Part shown: positions 33,707 through 43,444 of the stretch, piece after piece | How positions within the stretch are numbered: position 1 is the first letter of the stretch | How the letters are laid out: every line of letters begins with the position of its first letter | Assembly (NCBI GenBank): GCA_018650285.1 | Contig: JABIGF010000012.1 | Location: 1 to 46,215, forward strand | Source: Methanobacteriota archaeon | GTDB taxonomy: Archaea > Thermoplasmatota > Poseidoniia > Poseidoniales > Thalassarchaeaceae | Length of the DNA: 46,215 bases | Reading direction: 5' to 3' | Notes under the pieces: model-generated | Told to the model about the DNA's origin: nothing | Seen by the model: the letters and a program-made list of their open reading frames with translations, nothing else | Database searches by the model: none | Made by a program: the position numbers and the translations under genes

Positions 33707-34822
33707 TCAGTAGTGATCAAATGAGATGTTTGGGTTGACATGAGTCACTTTGCGTCCATGGTCAACAACTTCGCCTACAACTTGACAGCCATTCATGCGG
33801 TTGCCAAGCCAGTTGGTTACAGCATCAGAGGCTGCAGCATCAACGATGACAACCATGCCCATTCCTAGATTGAAAGTGCGGGCCATTTCTCGCTCATTGA
33901 CATTGCCCATTTGAGCAACCCATTCAAACTCAGGAAGAGAATTCATCGGTGAAGAGATATGGTAGCCAAGTGTATCGTGAAGCCTTAGCAGGTTGGACAA
34001 CCCACCTCCAGTTATGTGAGCAATGCCTCGTAATTGACCACTTTCACAAGGCCCATCTCCTGCACGGCAAGCAGCAATCAAGTCATAGACAGGGTCACAG
34101 TAGATTTGGGTAGGATTCAGTAGAACTTCACCAAGTGTCACTTCACCATCAGTGAAACGCTCAATGCGGCCATCTTCTACATCGAAAGGCGCAGGTGCAG
34201 ATAGATTAGCACCAGTCTTTTCTAAGACTGCGCGCACAAGGGAAAAGCCGTTGGAATGTATACCCGATGATGGCAAGCCGATGAGAGCGTCACCTGCTTG
34301 CATATTTTCGCCAGTAATTGCTTCCTCTTTGGGCAACCAACCTAATGCTGTACCAGACATGTCAAGTTCTTTGACAATTCCTGGTAGAGAAGCCGTTTCG
34401 CCACCTGCTAGTGTTACTCTTGCCCGCTTAGCAGCTTCACTCAATGATGCACCAAGAGCAGCATGAACTGCAGGGTCTGGCTTTGGAATAGCGACATAAT
34501 CAACAAATGCGATTGGTTCAGCACCAACACACAACAAATCATTGACATTCATTGCCATGCAGTCAATTCCTACGCCAGCAAGTTGCCCTAATTCGTTAGC
34601 AATTTGCAACTTGCTGCCAACACCATCGGTTGCGAGGGCTAACAGATTATCACCAAATTCTACTAAGCCGCCAAAGCCACCAGGGAGGTCAACAGGCGCA
34701 CCTGGAGAACCGGTTTTTCTGACTGATTTTGACAATGCTCCGATGAGCGAAGCGACTGAAGCAGCCTCTAGGTCAATGTCAACTCCAGACGAGGCGTAAT
34801 CAAGCCCTTCGCCGTCACTCAT
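33707..34822 (-). CDS. purM: Phosphoribosylformylglycinamidine cyclo-ligase PurM
   Basis: 371 aa from ATG 34822 (MSDGEGLDYASSGVD). PurM makes aminoimidazole ribotide in purine synthesis, using ATP. Family features are YASSGVDIDLE, LLALATDGVGSKLQIA, VGIDCMAMNVNDLLCVGAEPIAFVDYVA, LAGGETASLPG, IGLPSSGIHSNGFSLVR and IAHITGGGLSNLLR. All are the expected motifs for dimer formation and nucleotide binding. Slightly longer than bacterial PurM. It lies 26 bp downstream of the PH-like gene on the same strand, possibly one transcript. No other pur gene is in the window. Confidence 0.96.
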   Translation of the reverse strand: MSDGEGLDYASSGVDIDLEAASVASLIGALSKSVRKTGSPGAPVDLPGGFGGLVEFGDNLLALATDGVGSKLQIANELGQLAGVGIDCMAMNVNDLLCVGAEPIAFVDYVAIPKPDPAVHAALGASLSEAAKRARVTLAGGETASLPGIVKELDMSGTALGWLPKEEAITGENMQAGDALIGLPSSGIHSNGFSLVRAVLEKTGANLSAPAPFDVEDGRIERFTDGEVTLGEVLLNPTQIYCDPVYDLIAACRAGDGPCESGQLRGIAHITGGGLSNLLRLHDTLGYHISSPMNSLPEFEWVAQMGNVNEREMARTFNLGMGMVVIVDAAASDAVTNWLGNRMNGCQVVGEVVDHGRKVTHVNPNISFDHY

Positions 34823-34848
34823 GAAATCGTCGAGATGGTGGCGGTTTT

Positions 34849-35343
34849 TCAAACCGCCGAGTCATTTTCAATGGTAATTCCAGCCCTGTGCAAGTCATTT
34901 AGCAATGCTTGTGGGTCTTGGCAATTGAATGTGTATGTTCTCCCCTTACGCATAGTTTGAATCTCTACACCAGGGCCACTATTGGTGATGTATCCAATAG
35001 ATTTCATGCTCTTCATTCTCCACCCCATGCCTCCCCATTTCATCCACTTGATATCAACCATTTTCGCTGAAATAATTTCTGAATTAGTGAACCGAACATT
35101 CCACCCTAGGTAACCAAAAATGAGGGTTAGGCCATCTGTTTTAACAAAATATGTGGCGACAGAGAAAGTTATCCAACACATGTAAGGAATTGCTAATAAA
35201 AATATTAACAACGCGATTAATACACTTACAAAATCAAGTTCTGAAATAGAATAAGATCCCCACCAACCAACTCCAACAATGATGATTATCAATATAGTTA
35301 ACAGTAGCCAAAAAAACCACGGCCTACTATTTTCACTATACAA
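34849..35343 (-). CDS. Membrane protein with PH-like domain, 164 aa
   Basis: Two membrane spans at the N-terminal half (FWLLLTILIIIIVGVGWWG and VSVLIALLIFLLAIPYMCWITF). A soluble C-terminal half follows, with strands TDGLTLIFGYLGWNVRFTNSEIISAKMVDI and GPGVEIQTMRKGRTYTFNCQDPQALLNDLHRAGI. This is the layout of small bacterial-PH-type membrane proteins. The start appears to be TTG at 35343, immediately after the TGA of the upstream hydrolase gene, since no other in-frame start exists. Function unknown. Confidence 0.6.
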   Translation of the reverse strand: MYSENSRPWFFWLLLTILIIIIVGVGWWGSYSISELDFVSVLIALLIFLLAIPYMCWITFSVATYFVKTDGLTLIFGYLGWNVRFTNSEIISAKMVDIKWMKWGGMGWRMKSMKSIGYITNSGPGVEIQTMRKGRTYTFNCQDPQALLNDLHRAGITIENDSAV

Positions 35344-35958
35344 TCAAACCAATTCCAAAATTTCTGCCGCCTCTTCAAATCGAGATATTGCTTCTTGCAT
35401 TCTATGTCCGTCTATTAATTCAATTAAGGATAATACATGTTCATCATCTTTGGCAATTTTGCGTGAATTCTCAATTGGTACAACATCATCTTGATTTCCA
35501 TGGAAAATTATGGTTGGGTGGTTGAGGCTTGGCCAAGACATCTTTTCAGCAGCAAGAAAGAAGTCCCAATCTAATGTAATTTCATGCCCTAAACCACTGT
35601 GGAAGTATTGGCCACTTCCATCATGTTCCCATTTTGCAAGTCCTTCAGGCCCTGCGCCCACTCTCCATAGGTCGTCCAACCCGAAAGCAGGAGCGATTAG
35701 AAGCAGTGAGAATTTTTCATCTGGCCTAAGTGCAGAAGCATTAGCTGCGGCTAACCCGCCCATAGAGGAGCCAGCGATTAAATCGAAAGGCCCATCATTA
35801 TCAATTAATCTTAGTAATACTTCAGTCTCTTGTTCAATAGACCATCCAAGTTCTGACATATCTGGTGCTACGACATCCCAACCTAGTGTCTCGCGCATAT
35901 AGGTGGGTTTACTTCCACTTGGTGAACCTTCAAAACCGTGAGCAAATAAAACTCGCAT
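35344..35958 (-). CDS. Alpha/beta hydrolase (YqiA/UPF0227-like)
   Basis: 204 aa from ATG 35958. It begins with the strand and oxyanion region MRVLFAHGFEGSPSGSKPTYM. The nucleophile elbow GSSMGG follows, with S65, then LLLIAPAFGLDDLW, IIFHGNQDDVVP (acid residue) and DGHRM (His). This completes a Ser-Asp-His triad. The small lid suits esterase-type YqiA-like proteins. ATG 35958 lies one base after the stop of the PPC gene, so the genes are coupled. Substrate unknown. Confidence 0.85.
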   Translation of the reverse strand: MRVLFAHGFEGSPSGSKPTYMRETLGWDVVAPDMSELGWSIEQETEVLLRLIDNDGPFDLIAGSSMGGLAAANASALRPDEKFSLLLIAPAFGLDDLWRVGAGPEGLAKWEHDGSGQYFHSGLGHEITLDWDFFLAAEKMSWPSLNHPTIIFHGNQDDVVPIENSRKIAKDDEHVLSLIELIDGHRMQEAISRFEEAAEILELV

Positions 35959-35959
35959 G

Positions 35960-36409
35960 TCAGTCACTTCTCTCAAATGATAAGGGTTTGAAATCACTGC
36001 CATCAAGGTGACATCTCTTCATAGTAATATCCAAAACATCACTTGTTGGCAATGAACGAATATGAATTTCAGCAGTGACTTCTACTGTGGCTGAAAATAA
36101 GTGGCCACCATGCACTTGATGGTCATTATCTGAAAATACAATATGGATATGGGTGAATTGTTTATCATCAAGTAGGGCGATGTTTCCTTGAACAGAGAGT
36201 AATTCAACAGGTCCTGCTACAACTTTACGTTGATAAATTCCATTTGAATCAAGATAGCCAACATCAACATTGTTTATTCTCCCAATTCCACTAGTAATAG
36301 CACCTGATGAATGTACAGAATTTTCAAAAATATCTTGTATTGATTGATGTATTTCCTCTCCGGGATCTAGTCTAACGAACAAGTCCCGCCCCCAATCGCC
36401 GGTTTCCAT
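35960..36409 (-). CDS. PPC-domain (DUF296) protein
   Basis: 149 aa. It has the core of the PPC/DUF296 fold: GRDLFVRLDPGEEIHQSIQDIFENS, SSGAITSGIGRINNVDVGYL, the glycine and histidine stretch QFTHIHIVFSDNDHQVHGGHLFSATVEVTAEIHI, and the end. In plants the domain accompanies AT-hooks; here it stands alone. Archaeal and bacterial members are uncharacterised and may bind metal through the H-x-H and later H residues. First gene of a likely operon PPC - hydrolase - PH-like protein - PurM. Confidence 0.88.
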   Translation of the reverse strand: METGDWGRDLFVRLDPGEEIHQSIQDIFENSVHSSGAITSGIGRINNVDVGYLDSNGIYQRKVVAGPVELLSVQGNIALLDDKQFTHIHIVFSDNDHQVHGGHLFSATVEVTAEIHIRSLPTSDVLDITMKRCHLDGSDFKPLSFERSD

Positions 36410-36470
36410 AATTCAATCCCGTGTGCGGGGGTTTGATAGTGATTCGCCTTCTCGGTGATTCGGTGAAGAG

Positions 36471-36836
36471 TTGAATCGCGGGTTAGTTGTCTTTGTTGAA
36501 GATGAAGAAACATTGCGTAAACTGGGTGAAACAATTCTCACAAGAATGGGCTTTGAAGTATCAGCGCACGGGGATGCAGAATCAGCCTTTGAGGCGATAA
36601 AAACATCCCCTAATATCGCACTTTTAGCTACTGATATGTCACTTCCGGGCATGAATGGAGTAAATCTCGCTCACATGGTTAGAGAAATGGGAATTGATGT
36701 GCCAATCTTGTTGATGAGCGGTCATGATGAAGAGGAAATTAACGAAGCGGGGGGCGTTCCTGCTCCTGGGTTGATTTTACAGAAACCCATTGGGCTAGCC
36801 CAATTACGAGCAACAGTTGATTCGCTTCTTGAGTGA
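36471..36836 (+). CDS. Stand-alone response-regulator receiver domain
   Basis: 121 aa, TTG start at 36471 (no other start between the preceding in-frame stop and the domain). CheY-like receiver. The acidic pair is E10/D11 (VFVEDEE), the phosphorylation site is D55 (ATDMSLPGMNG), and the switch residues are S83 (LMSGHDEE) and K105 (LQKPIG). There is no output domain, so it must act by protein contact. The sequence resembles receivers fused to FixL-type kinases in bacteria. No histidine kinase is nearby. Divergent from the PPC gene. Confidence 0.9.
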   Translation: MNRGLVVFVEDEETLRKLGETILTRMGFEVSAHGDAESAFEAIKTSPNIALLATDMSLPGMNGVNLAHMVREMGIDVPILLMSGHDEEEINEAGGVPAPGLILQKPIGLAQLRATVDSLLE

Positions 36837-37048
36837 AATCAATTATGTTCACGGCGTTGAAAACTGGTCACAGAGGCCGATGCCCCTTTTTATTCAAAAA
36901 TCGTTGAAAGAGATTGCAGTGGAAACGCGAACAATTTCAAATCGTTATCCTGAGTGACCTCTATTTTCCAGTGGAAATAAGGGGGTGAAATAGGTTTGTT
37001 GAAATACCCTCAGTTTTGGGTAGTGAGTCCTGCGCGGGAGAACTTGTT

Positions 37049-39199
37049 ATGATGAGCATTCAAGATTCAAACGCTCGCTGGCGAACTCTTCTGCAAGAAC
37101 AGTTCGCTCGAGAGATTCAAGTGTTGGCGAGCGCTTGGCCAAATAATCAAGTATTACTCATCAAATTTAGTGATATTCAAGCGTGGGACCCTAATTTTGC
37201 CAAGGCTTTAATTGAGTATCCAAAACCAATATTTAGGGCGGCAACTGATTCATTGAGGGCACTCTGTTTAGAGGGTGGGTGGGAAATCACTCCAACCTTG
37301 AGGATAATTGAGTTACCAAATGATTGCAAACGTTCGTTACGTGAAGTTGGTTCATCAGATATTGACAAACTGATATCTTCAGAAGTAGTCATCACAAAAG
37401 TTTCTGAATTAAAGCCAAGAATTTATCATGCGCAATTCCGTTGTGTTATTTGTCAAAATATTACCGAAATGCAACAATTAAACGAATTGGAACTTCTTGA
37501 GCCAGTTCGCTGTGATGATTTAGATGGTGGCTGTGGAAGAAGTCCTGGTGGAAAGGATGGGACAAGGTTTGAGTTAATTCGTGAAAATATTTCACTAGTT
37601 GATAATCAGTGGATTGAGATACAAGAATTACCTGAAAATGTTAGCGGTGGAGCGCAACCAGCTCGGGCGACTGTTTTGGCAGAAGCCGATCTCGCCAATC
37701 AACTTCTTCCAGGGCTTCGGGTCACAGTGAACCTTGTACCATTCATTCGTTCTGAAAAGACTAGAACTGGCAAAACCCCGATGTTCAACATTTACCACTC
37801 ATTAGTCAGCGCTGAATATGAGAATACACCATTCAATGAAATTGATATTTCTGAGGAAGAAAAGGAGAAAATCATTGAGATTAGCAAACGTTCAGACCTG
37901 CTTGATTTATTGACAAATTCTATTGCGCCATCCATTTTTGGTGCTGGCAAATTACAGATGGTAAAGCGCTCACTAGTTATGCAACTATTCAGCGGTGTGT
38001 CACGAAAGTACCCTGACGGAACAAGAGTTCGTGGTGACATTCACATCTTGTTGATGGGCGACCCTGGTGTCGCAAAAAGTCAACTTTTGACATACATGGC
38101 TCAAATTTCGCCTCGTGGAAAATATGCTTCTGGTGGCGGTATCTCTGGTGCCGGTCTAACTGCTGCTGCTGTTAGAGATGCTTTCAACGATGGGCGTTTT
38201 TCTTTGGAAGCGGGAATTTTGGTGTTAGCGGATTCGGGATTAGCAGCAATTGATGAATTTGACAAAATGCATAATGACGACCGCTCAAAGATGCACGAAG
38301 CAATGGAACAACAAAAAATTCACATTTCAAAGGGTGGAATCAATGCTACGATGCGAACACGTTGTGCTGTATTGGCAGCAGCAAATCCTAGGCATGGCCG
38401 TTTTAGCCAACGTGGTTCAGAAGGATTGGATATTTCACCGATGTTTGAGGAAGTGGATTTGCCACCAGCACTGATGTCACGTTTTGATATCATCTGGTTG
38501 TTGCGAGACGATGTGATTAGAGATAGAGATATGCAAATTGCTGAGCATATATTGGCAAATCGAAGTAGCGGAATTAGCGAATCACTCATTGAAGAAGGAA
38601 GAGAAGTTGACCCACGTTTAACTGAAGAAGAAGGCTCTATGAAAAAGGGATATGGTGGCGATGACCAACTGACAATTCCAATGTTTCAGAAGTATATTGC
38701 GTGGGCAAAAAGAACAGTTCACCCAATATTGACAGAAGAAGCACAAAAATTGATTGTAGACTTTTATCTTGAAACAAGAGTAAAGGGTTCAGAGGAGGAT
38801 AACAATGTCCCAATTACTGCACGTGCGCTTGAGGGTTTGGTGAGGTTAGCAGAAGCAAATGCGCGCATGCGCCTTTCCCCTGATGCAACAATTGATGATG
38901 CAAATTTGGCCCTTGCAATGTTCAGAAATTGGCGTTACGAATTGATGGGTGACGAATTTGATGAAGGGACAATTTTGACAGGTAGGTCGGCCAAAAAACG
39001 GTCTGCAGACCAGGTGACTTTGGATATCATCAAGCAACTATCGGACAACAAGCGTGATGTTGATGTCCCTGAAGGGGATATTCTCAATGAAATGACGCGA
39101 TTTAATTTCGATGAATATGAAGTTGAAGACGCTCTTAAACAACTCTCTGTTCGCAGCATCATTTACACACCCGGCGCAGGACGTTGGCGTCTTGTTTGA
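37049..39199 (+). CDS. mcm: Replicative minichromosome maintenance helicase MCM
   Basis: 716 aa from ATG 37049 (tandem ATGATG; TTG at 37016 is possible). Unwinds DNA ahead of the archaeal fork as a hexamer. The N-terminal half has a zinc site (C132, C135, C155, C162; RCVICQN...CDDLDGGCG) and the beta-hairpin/OB domain. The AAA+ core has Walker A GDPGVAKSQ (K343), Walker B with D402-E403 (AAIDEFDKM), sensor region LAAANP and the Arg finger SRFDII. A C-terminal winged-helix-like end closes it (VEDALKQLSVRSIIYTPGAGRWRL). No intein. The promoter region 36837-37048 contains an AT-rich CTTTTTATTC but the start point is unclear. Confidence 0.97.
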   Translation: MMSIQDSNARWRTLLQEQFAREIQVLASAWPNNQVLLIKFSDIQAWDPNFAKALIEYPKPIFRAATDSLRALCLEGGWEITPTLRIIELPNDCKRSLREVGSSDIDKLISSEVVITKVSELKPRIYHAQFRCVICQNITEMQQLNELELLEPVRCDDLDGGCGRSPGGKDGTRFELIRENISLVDNQWIEIQELPENVSGGAQPARATVLAEADLANQLLPGLRVTVNLVPFIRSEKTRTGKTPMFNIYHSLVSAEYENTPFNEIDISEEEKEKIIEISKRSDLLDLLTNSIAPSIFGAGKLQMVKRSLVMQLFSGVSRKYPDGTRVRGDIHILLMGDPGVAKSQLLTYMAQISPRGKYASGGGISGAGLTAAAVRDAFNDGRFSLEAGILVLADSGLAAIDEFDKMHNDDRSKMHEAMEQQKIHISKGGINATMRTRCAVLAAANPRHGRFSQRGSEGLDISPMFEEVDLPPALMSRFDIIWLLRDDVIRDRDMQIAEHILANRSSGISESLIEEGREVDPRLTEEEGSMKKGYGGDDQLTIPMFQKYIAWAKRTVHPILTEEAQKLIVDFYLETRVKGSEEDNNVPITARALEGLVRLAEANARMRLSPDATIDDANLALAMFRNWRYELMGDEFDEGTILTGRSAKKRSADQVTLDIIKQLSDNKRDVDVPEGDILNEMTRFNFDEYEVEDALKQLSVRSIIYTPGAGRWRLV

Positions 39200-39290
39200 A
39201 AGAAACCGCATATTTTGTCTAAATTATCACTCCTCTTTTTGCAGTGATATTCTATTTCATTCCCTTCCTTGGCCGGTTCTGCTATGAGCA

Positions 39291-41429
39291 ATGAGCCTCT
39301 CGGCCAAGGTGATGGCAAGTGCTGAGCCGATGGGAGACATTTCGGATGCAGGGTCCTTAGACCCTGAATCTCTCGGCTTCATGTGTGGAATAGAAATTCA
39401 TCAACAACTTGCTACTGGCAAGTTGCATTCTAGGCAACCAGTAATTTTGTATGATTACACAATCGACACGATTCCTGAAACATGGCCTCGCGTTCAGAGG
39501 CGATTAAGAGCATCAGAAGGAGAGGCTGGAAAAATTGATGTCGCAGCAAAATTTGAGGCGAGAAGAAATCGTTCATTCATTTACGTTAAATCAGATAATG
39601 CAGGATTAATTGAGTTGGATGAAGCACCGCCAGATGGCCATGACCTTGATGCAATTCAAGTTGCTTTGACGGTATCGGCAATGATGGATATGAATCCTGT
39701 TCATGTCATGCAAGCAATGAGAAAAACGGTTGTTGACGGCTCAAATACGAGCGGCTTTCAACGAACAACCCTTGTTGCAACAGGTGGGGCAATTAATACG
39801 GAAATAGCAGCAGTTGGAATCTCTCTTCTCACTTTGGAGGAGGACTCAGCCCGCAAATTAGAAACAATTAGTGGGGGTGATGGGGAAGTAGTGATTTACA
39901 CCCTAGATAGGCTAGGTGTGCCACTAATAGAGATAGCTACAGACCCTGAAATATTATCGCCAATACATGCTCAAGAAACTAGTAAGGCCCTTGGTCAGTT
40001 ACTTAGAGATACGAGAAAAGTTAGGCGAGGTCTAGGTACAATTCGTCAAGACCTAAATGTCTCAATTGCCTGTGGTGATCGAGTTGAAATCAAGGGCTGT
40101 CAAGATTTAGATTGGATTCCAAAAATCATTGAGCTAGAGATGGCAAGACAGTTGCATTTTTACCGGCTGGCAAATGAATTGCGAACAGAAATTGGCCAGC
40201 CGCCACTACCTCCAAATCGTGATGATGACGATGAAGCATTGGAGAGAGAAGTGGCAAAGGTAGTGGCAGAATTATTGCCATGTGAATTATGTGACATTAC
40301 TGAAAATTTTTCCAACTGTGAATCAAAAATGGTTGCTGAATCATTAGCAGATGGAGCAAGAGTGTTGGCGGTAAAGTTACCAAACTTTGCTAGCCGTATT
40401 GGTTCAAAGCAACTTGACAATGAGGGGGCGCAGTTGCCGCGTCTTGGTCGAGAGTTGGCATCGGCAGCAAAACTTGCTGGCGTCAAAGGCATCTTCCATT
40501 CAGATGAGTTGCCAGCATACGGTATTGAGCAGGCAGAAGTGGATGCAGCAAGGGCCGCCCTTGAATTGAATGATAGTGATGGTTTTGTACTCTGTGTGGC
40601 GCCAACATGGCAGGCAGAATTAGCACTCGAATCAGTGATTGTTCGGGCTAGAAATTCATTCCACAGAATTCAGAAAGAAGTTCGTAATGTAGTCATCAAA
40701 AAGGGTGCTCCAGAAGATGGAACTACATCAGCGATGAGACCGTTGCCTGGTAGTGCAAGAATGTATCCTGAAACAGATGTTCCAGTCATGGAACTTAGTA
40801 GAGAAATGTGGGAAAACACTTGTGCTAATTTACCACCATCCCAATCCGAAAGACGAGCCGCATTGGCTTCGTGTGACCTTTCTGGGAACCAAGTTGATGC
40901 ACTATTAGGAAGAGAGTCCGACGACGATTTCCATGCTGGGCGAGAGGGCAACTTGATGACTGGTTTAGCAGGTTTGCCAGACAAGGCTTGGGGGTCATTA
41001 TTGCTTAATCGTGCACGAGAAGAAGTTGCTGAACTAACCGAGGCTCCTAGTGTTGAAAATGTCTCACTTGCTTTACTCGGATTCTGTCTAGAGATGAGTG
41101 AAGCGGGAGGCGTCACGCGAGAAGGTTTGATTCCCTTATCTGCTAGAATGATGACTAGTGGGGATTGGCGAGAATACCAAGGTAATGCAGATGCAATTCG
41201 TTCTGCTCTAGAGAATCGCGCTGAAGAGTTGGGAATAGTTCCAGCAGACAGCGGGGCGGTTGAGGAAGTGGTAGCGCGAATAATTGCTGAAAGAGCAGAT
41301 TTCGTGGCTGAGCGCGGTATGGGTGCAATGGGCCCCCTAATGGGTGTCGTGTTGAAGGAATTAGGTGGTGGCGCGGATGGAAAAGCAGTTAGCGACGCCT
41401 TGAAAGATGCCATCATGAAATTACAATGA
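39291..41429 (+). CDS. gatE: Glutamyl-tRNA(Gln) amidotransferase subunit E
   Basis: 712 aa from ATG 39291 (M8 and M14 are other possible starts). Together with GatD it amidates Glu-tRNA(Gln), the archaeal route to Gln-tRNA. Family features are GFMCGIEIHQQLATGKLHSRQP, the conserved core with FQRTTLVATGG, LEEDSARKL, DRLGVPLIEIATDPE, GTIRQDLNVSI and the GAD-type insertion near residues 310-460. The segment GTTSAMRPLPGSARMYPETDVPVME and a C-terminal YqeY-like helical tail follow. GatD is not in the window. It is followed 9 bp later by the propeller protein. Confidence 0.96.
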   Translation: MSLSAKVMASAEPMGDISDAGSLDPESLGFMCGIEIHQQLATGKLHSRQPVILYDYTIDTIPETWPRVQRRLRASEGEAGKIDVAAKFEARRNRSFIYVKSDNAGLIELDEAPPDGHDLDAIQVALTVSAMMDMNPVHVMQAMRKTVVDGSNTSGFQRTTLVATGGAINTEIAAVGISLLTLEEDSARKLETISGGDGEVVIYTLDRLGVPLIEIATDPEILSPIHAQETSKALGQLLRDTRKVRRGLGTIRQDLNVSIACGDRVEIKGCQDLDWIPKIIELEMARQLHFYRLANELRTEIGQPPLPPNRDDDDEALEREVAKVVAELLPCELCDITENFSNCESKMVAESLADGARVLAVKLPNFASRIGSKQLDNEGAQLPRLGRELASAAKLAGVKGIFHSDELPAYGIEQAEVDAARAALELNDSDGFVLCVAPTWQAELALESVIVRARNSFHRIQKEVRNVVIKKGAPEDGTTSAMRPLPGSARMYPETDVPVMELSREMWENTCANLPPSQSERRAALASCDLSGNQVDALLGRESDDDFHAGREGNLMTGLAGLPDKAWGSLLLNRAREEVAELTEAPSVENVSLALLGFCLEMSEAGGVTREGLIPLSARMMTSGDWREYQGNADAIRSALENRAEELGIVPADSGAVEEVVARIIAERADFVAERGMGAMGPLMGVVLKELGGGADGKAVSDALKDAIMKLQ

Positions 41430-41438
41430 GGCGATATT

Positions 41439-43415
41439 ATGCCTTCAACTAAATTTGTAATCTCTATTCTATTATTCAGCCTTTTAGCAGTGCCAGCAAC
41501 CACGTCACTTGGTCATACAGTTGACCCTGAAAATGTGATGTGGGAATTACCTCCTCTGCAATGGACAAAAGATTTGGAATCGGGGTACATCTCTACATCT
41601 CCGCTTGTATTAGGTAGTGTTTTATTTGTCAAAGTTGGAGGGAAAAGTGACATCCCAGGCGGGCCTTGGGATAATGGAAAAGGTCCAGGAATTTACGCTT
41701 TCAATACTTATTCGGGTGAGCAGATTTGGCGGTACGAACATAATCAATCTCATTCGGGTTTTGAGATTTCGCCACCAATTTATATTTCGCAAGATAACAT
41801 GTTGCTTAATGGTTGGACAAGTGGTAACATTACAGCCCACAATGCTAGCACAGGTGAGTTGCTTTGGATGTATGAAACCACAAGAGTATCTTGGGGGGTT
41901 ACTGGAAAACCGTTGGCAGTGATTGGAGACCCACTCATTCCAGATATCATACATTTTGCTACTGAAACAGGTGTGCTGGGATTGACTCCAAACGGTACGA
42001 AATTGTATGAGCATTCCTTTCCAAACAATGCGACAGGATACCGAAATGGTGTCGGTTTGGTGATATTGTCCGATAATTTCACTTTCACAGATCCAACAAA
42101 TGGCCTTTTCTTTGCTGCTGGTGATGAAAAAGGTGGCTTTCATGTGTGGGATTATTTAGGGGAGAATTTTACTTCATGGAATTTGTCAAACATACTTGGA
42201 GAAGATGAGTGGAAAGTTAGAACTCCTCCCTTTGTGGTAGTGCCATTTCATGAGAACGATACTTTTGGTGCTGGAATTTTAGTTCAAGGAAGTGAAGGTG
42301 GAATGTTAGTTAATTTGCATCTTGAAAATGATTCAACGTTTACAATCAAACATCAGAATGAAGTTGGTATTGCGCCAGCAATGCCTGTCTTGTTGCCCGA
42401 CGGGGTTGTGGTAACTGGTGATTTAGAGTCGGTAATGGCTCATTGTTACTACAATGTTACAGAATGTGATACAGCGTATGTGGTTGATTCAGGACCGGTT
42501 TCAGGCGAGCCAGTTTTGCTTAGTGGAAATTACAATTCAGGTGGCATTCCATTGGCAATTCCTCACAATACTGCTGACGGATATTGGGCAGGTCACCTCC
42601 TTTGGTGGGGCGAGCAGGGGCTCCAATCATCTTTGCAGTGGGATTGGCACCCACAAAAAGGAGGATGGCTGACTGCAGGAGTTGGTGGCACTTCAGAGGT
42701 GATGGCTGCTGGTAACGATGCCTCTTGGTTGGAGGTTAGATATTTCGGTATTAACACACCAACTTCAGGAGATTCGGATGATAATGAAAATCAGGTTGAT
42801 GAAACTACACATCCAACCGTGACAGGGCTTCCTATTTTGGCTGAATTGTTAGTAGTGGTGACACTGGCGTTGTCAACAGCTGGACTCGCTGCAGGTAACA
42901 TGAATGCAAAACGAGTTGGCTCACTTGGAATATTGTTGGTATTGCTATTGCTATTGCCTACCTTGAATCTTGCATGGGTCACTACAGTTAGTGACGAAGG
43001 CGGGGATTTGGAAACTTCAAGAGTTGGATTTCCAGAAGAGTGGGAAGCCACTCAAGTGGTCTGTTTTGAATACCCAGATGACTTGTGGTGGGATGAATTG
43101 GGGACAACAATTTTTGTTGATGCAGATGATGGTGAAATAGTACGCTCTCAAGGTAATAATTCACGAACCTGTGTGGGTGGCCTAGATGGGCATCAAACAA
43201 TACAAACTGCTAGTATAGAAGCGGCTCAGTTGGCCGGTTTAGAGTACACATGGGATAGCCAACCATTAGGGATATTTGTTGAAGATATAGGGCCAGCAGA
43301 AGGCGGGGATGGCGACCGTTGGTGGCTCTACTGGGTTGATGGGAAGCATGGGAATTTAGCAGCAAATTTACAGCCGATGACTAACGCTAGTGTAGTTGAG
43401 TGGCGATTCCTCTAA
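41439..43415 (+). CDS. Propeller-type surface protein with two membrane spans and a DUF4430-like C-terminal domain
   Basis: 658 aa. Signal peptide (FVISILLFSLLAVPATTSLG). Residues about 40-430 look like a PQQ/quinoprotein-type beta-propeller (YAFNTYSGEQIWRYEH, HNASTGELLWMYET). Two membrane spans follow near residues 465-515. The last about 140 residues have VVCFEYPDDLWWDELGTTIFVDADDG and end in DRWWLYWVDGKHGNLAANLQPMTNASVVEWRFL. That end matches the DUF4430/transcobalamin-like pattern (W.YYVNGK...V.W.F). Because spans pair, both soluble parts probably face outside. It lies 9 bp after gatE. Function unknown. Confidence 0.75.
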   Translation: MPSTKFVISILLFSLLAVPATTSLGHTVDPENVMWELPPLQWTKDLESGYISTSPLVLGSVLFVKVGGKSDIPGGPWDNGKGPGIYAFNTYSGEQIWRYEHNQSHSGFEISPPIYISQDNMLLNGWTSGNITAHNASTGELLWMYETTRVSWGVTGKPLAVIGDPLIPDIIHFATETGVLGLTPNGTKLYEHSFPNNATGYRNGVGLVILSDNFTFTDPTNGLFFAAGDEKGGFHVWDYLGENFTSWNLSNILGEDEWKVRTPPFVVVPFHENDTFGAGILVQGSEGGMLVNLHLENDSTFTIKHQNEVGIAPAMPVLLPDGVVVTGDLESVMAHCYYNVTECDTAYVVDSGPVSGEPVLLSGNYNSGGIPLAIPHNTADGYWAGHLLWWGEQGLQSSLQWDWHPQKGGWLTAGVGGTSEVMAAGNDASWLEVRYFGINTPTSGDSDDNENQVDETTHPTVTGLPILAELLVVVTLALSTAGLAAGNMNAKRVGSLGILLVLLLLLPTLNLAWVTTVSDEGGDLETSRVGFPEEWEATQVVCFEYPDDLWWDELGTTIFVDADDGEIVRSQGNNSRTCVGGLDGHQTIQTASIEAAQLAGLEYTWDSQPLGIFVEDIGPAEGGDGDRWWLYWVDGKHGNLAANLQPMTNASVVEWRFL

Positions 43416-43444
43416 TCAACAATGAATCTGTTAAATTGTATTGT

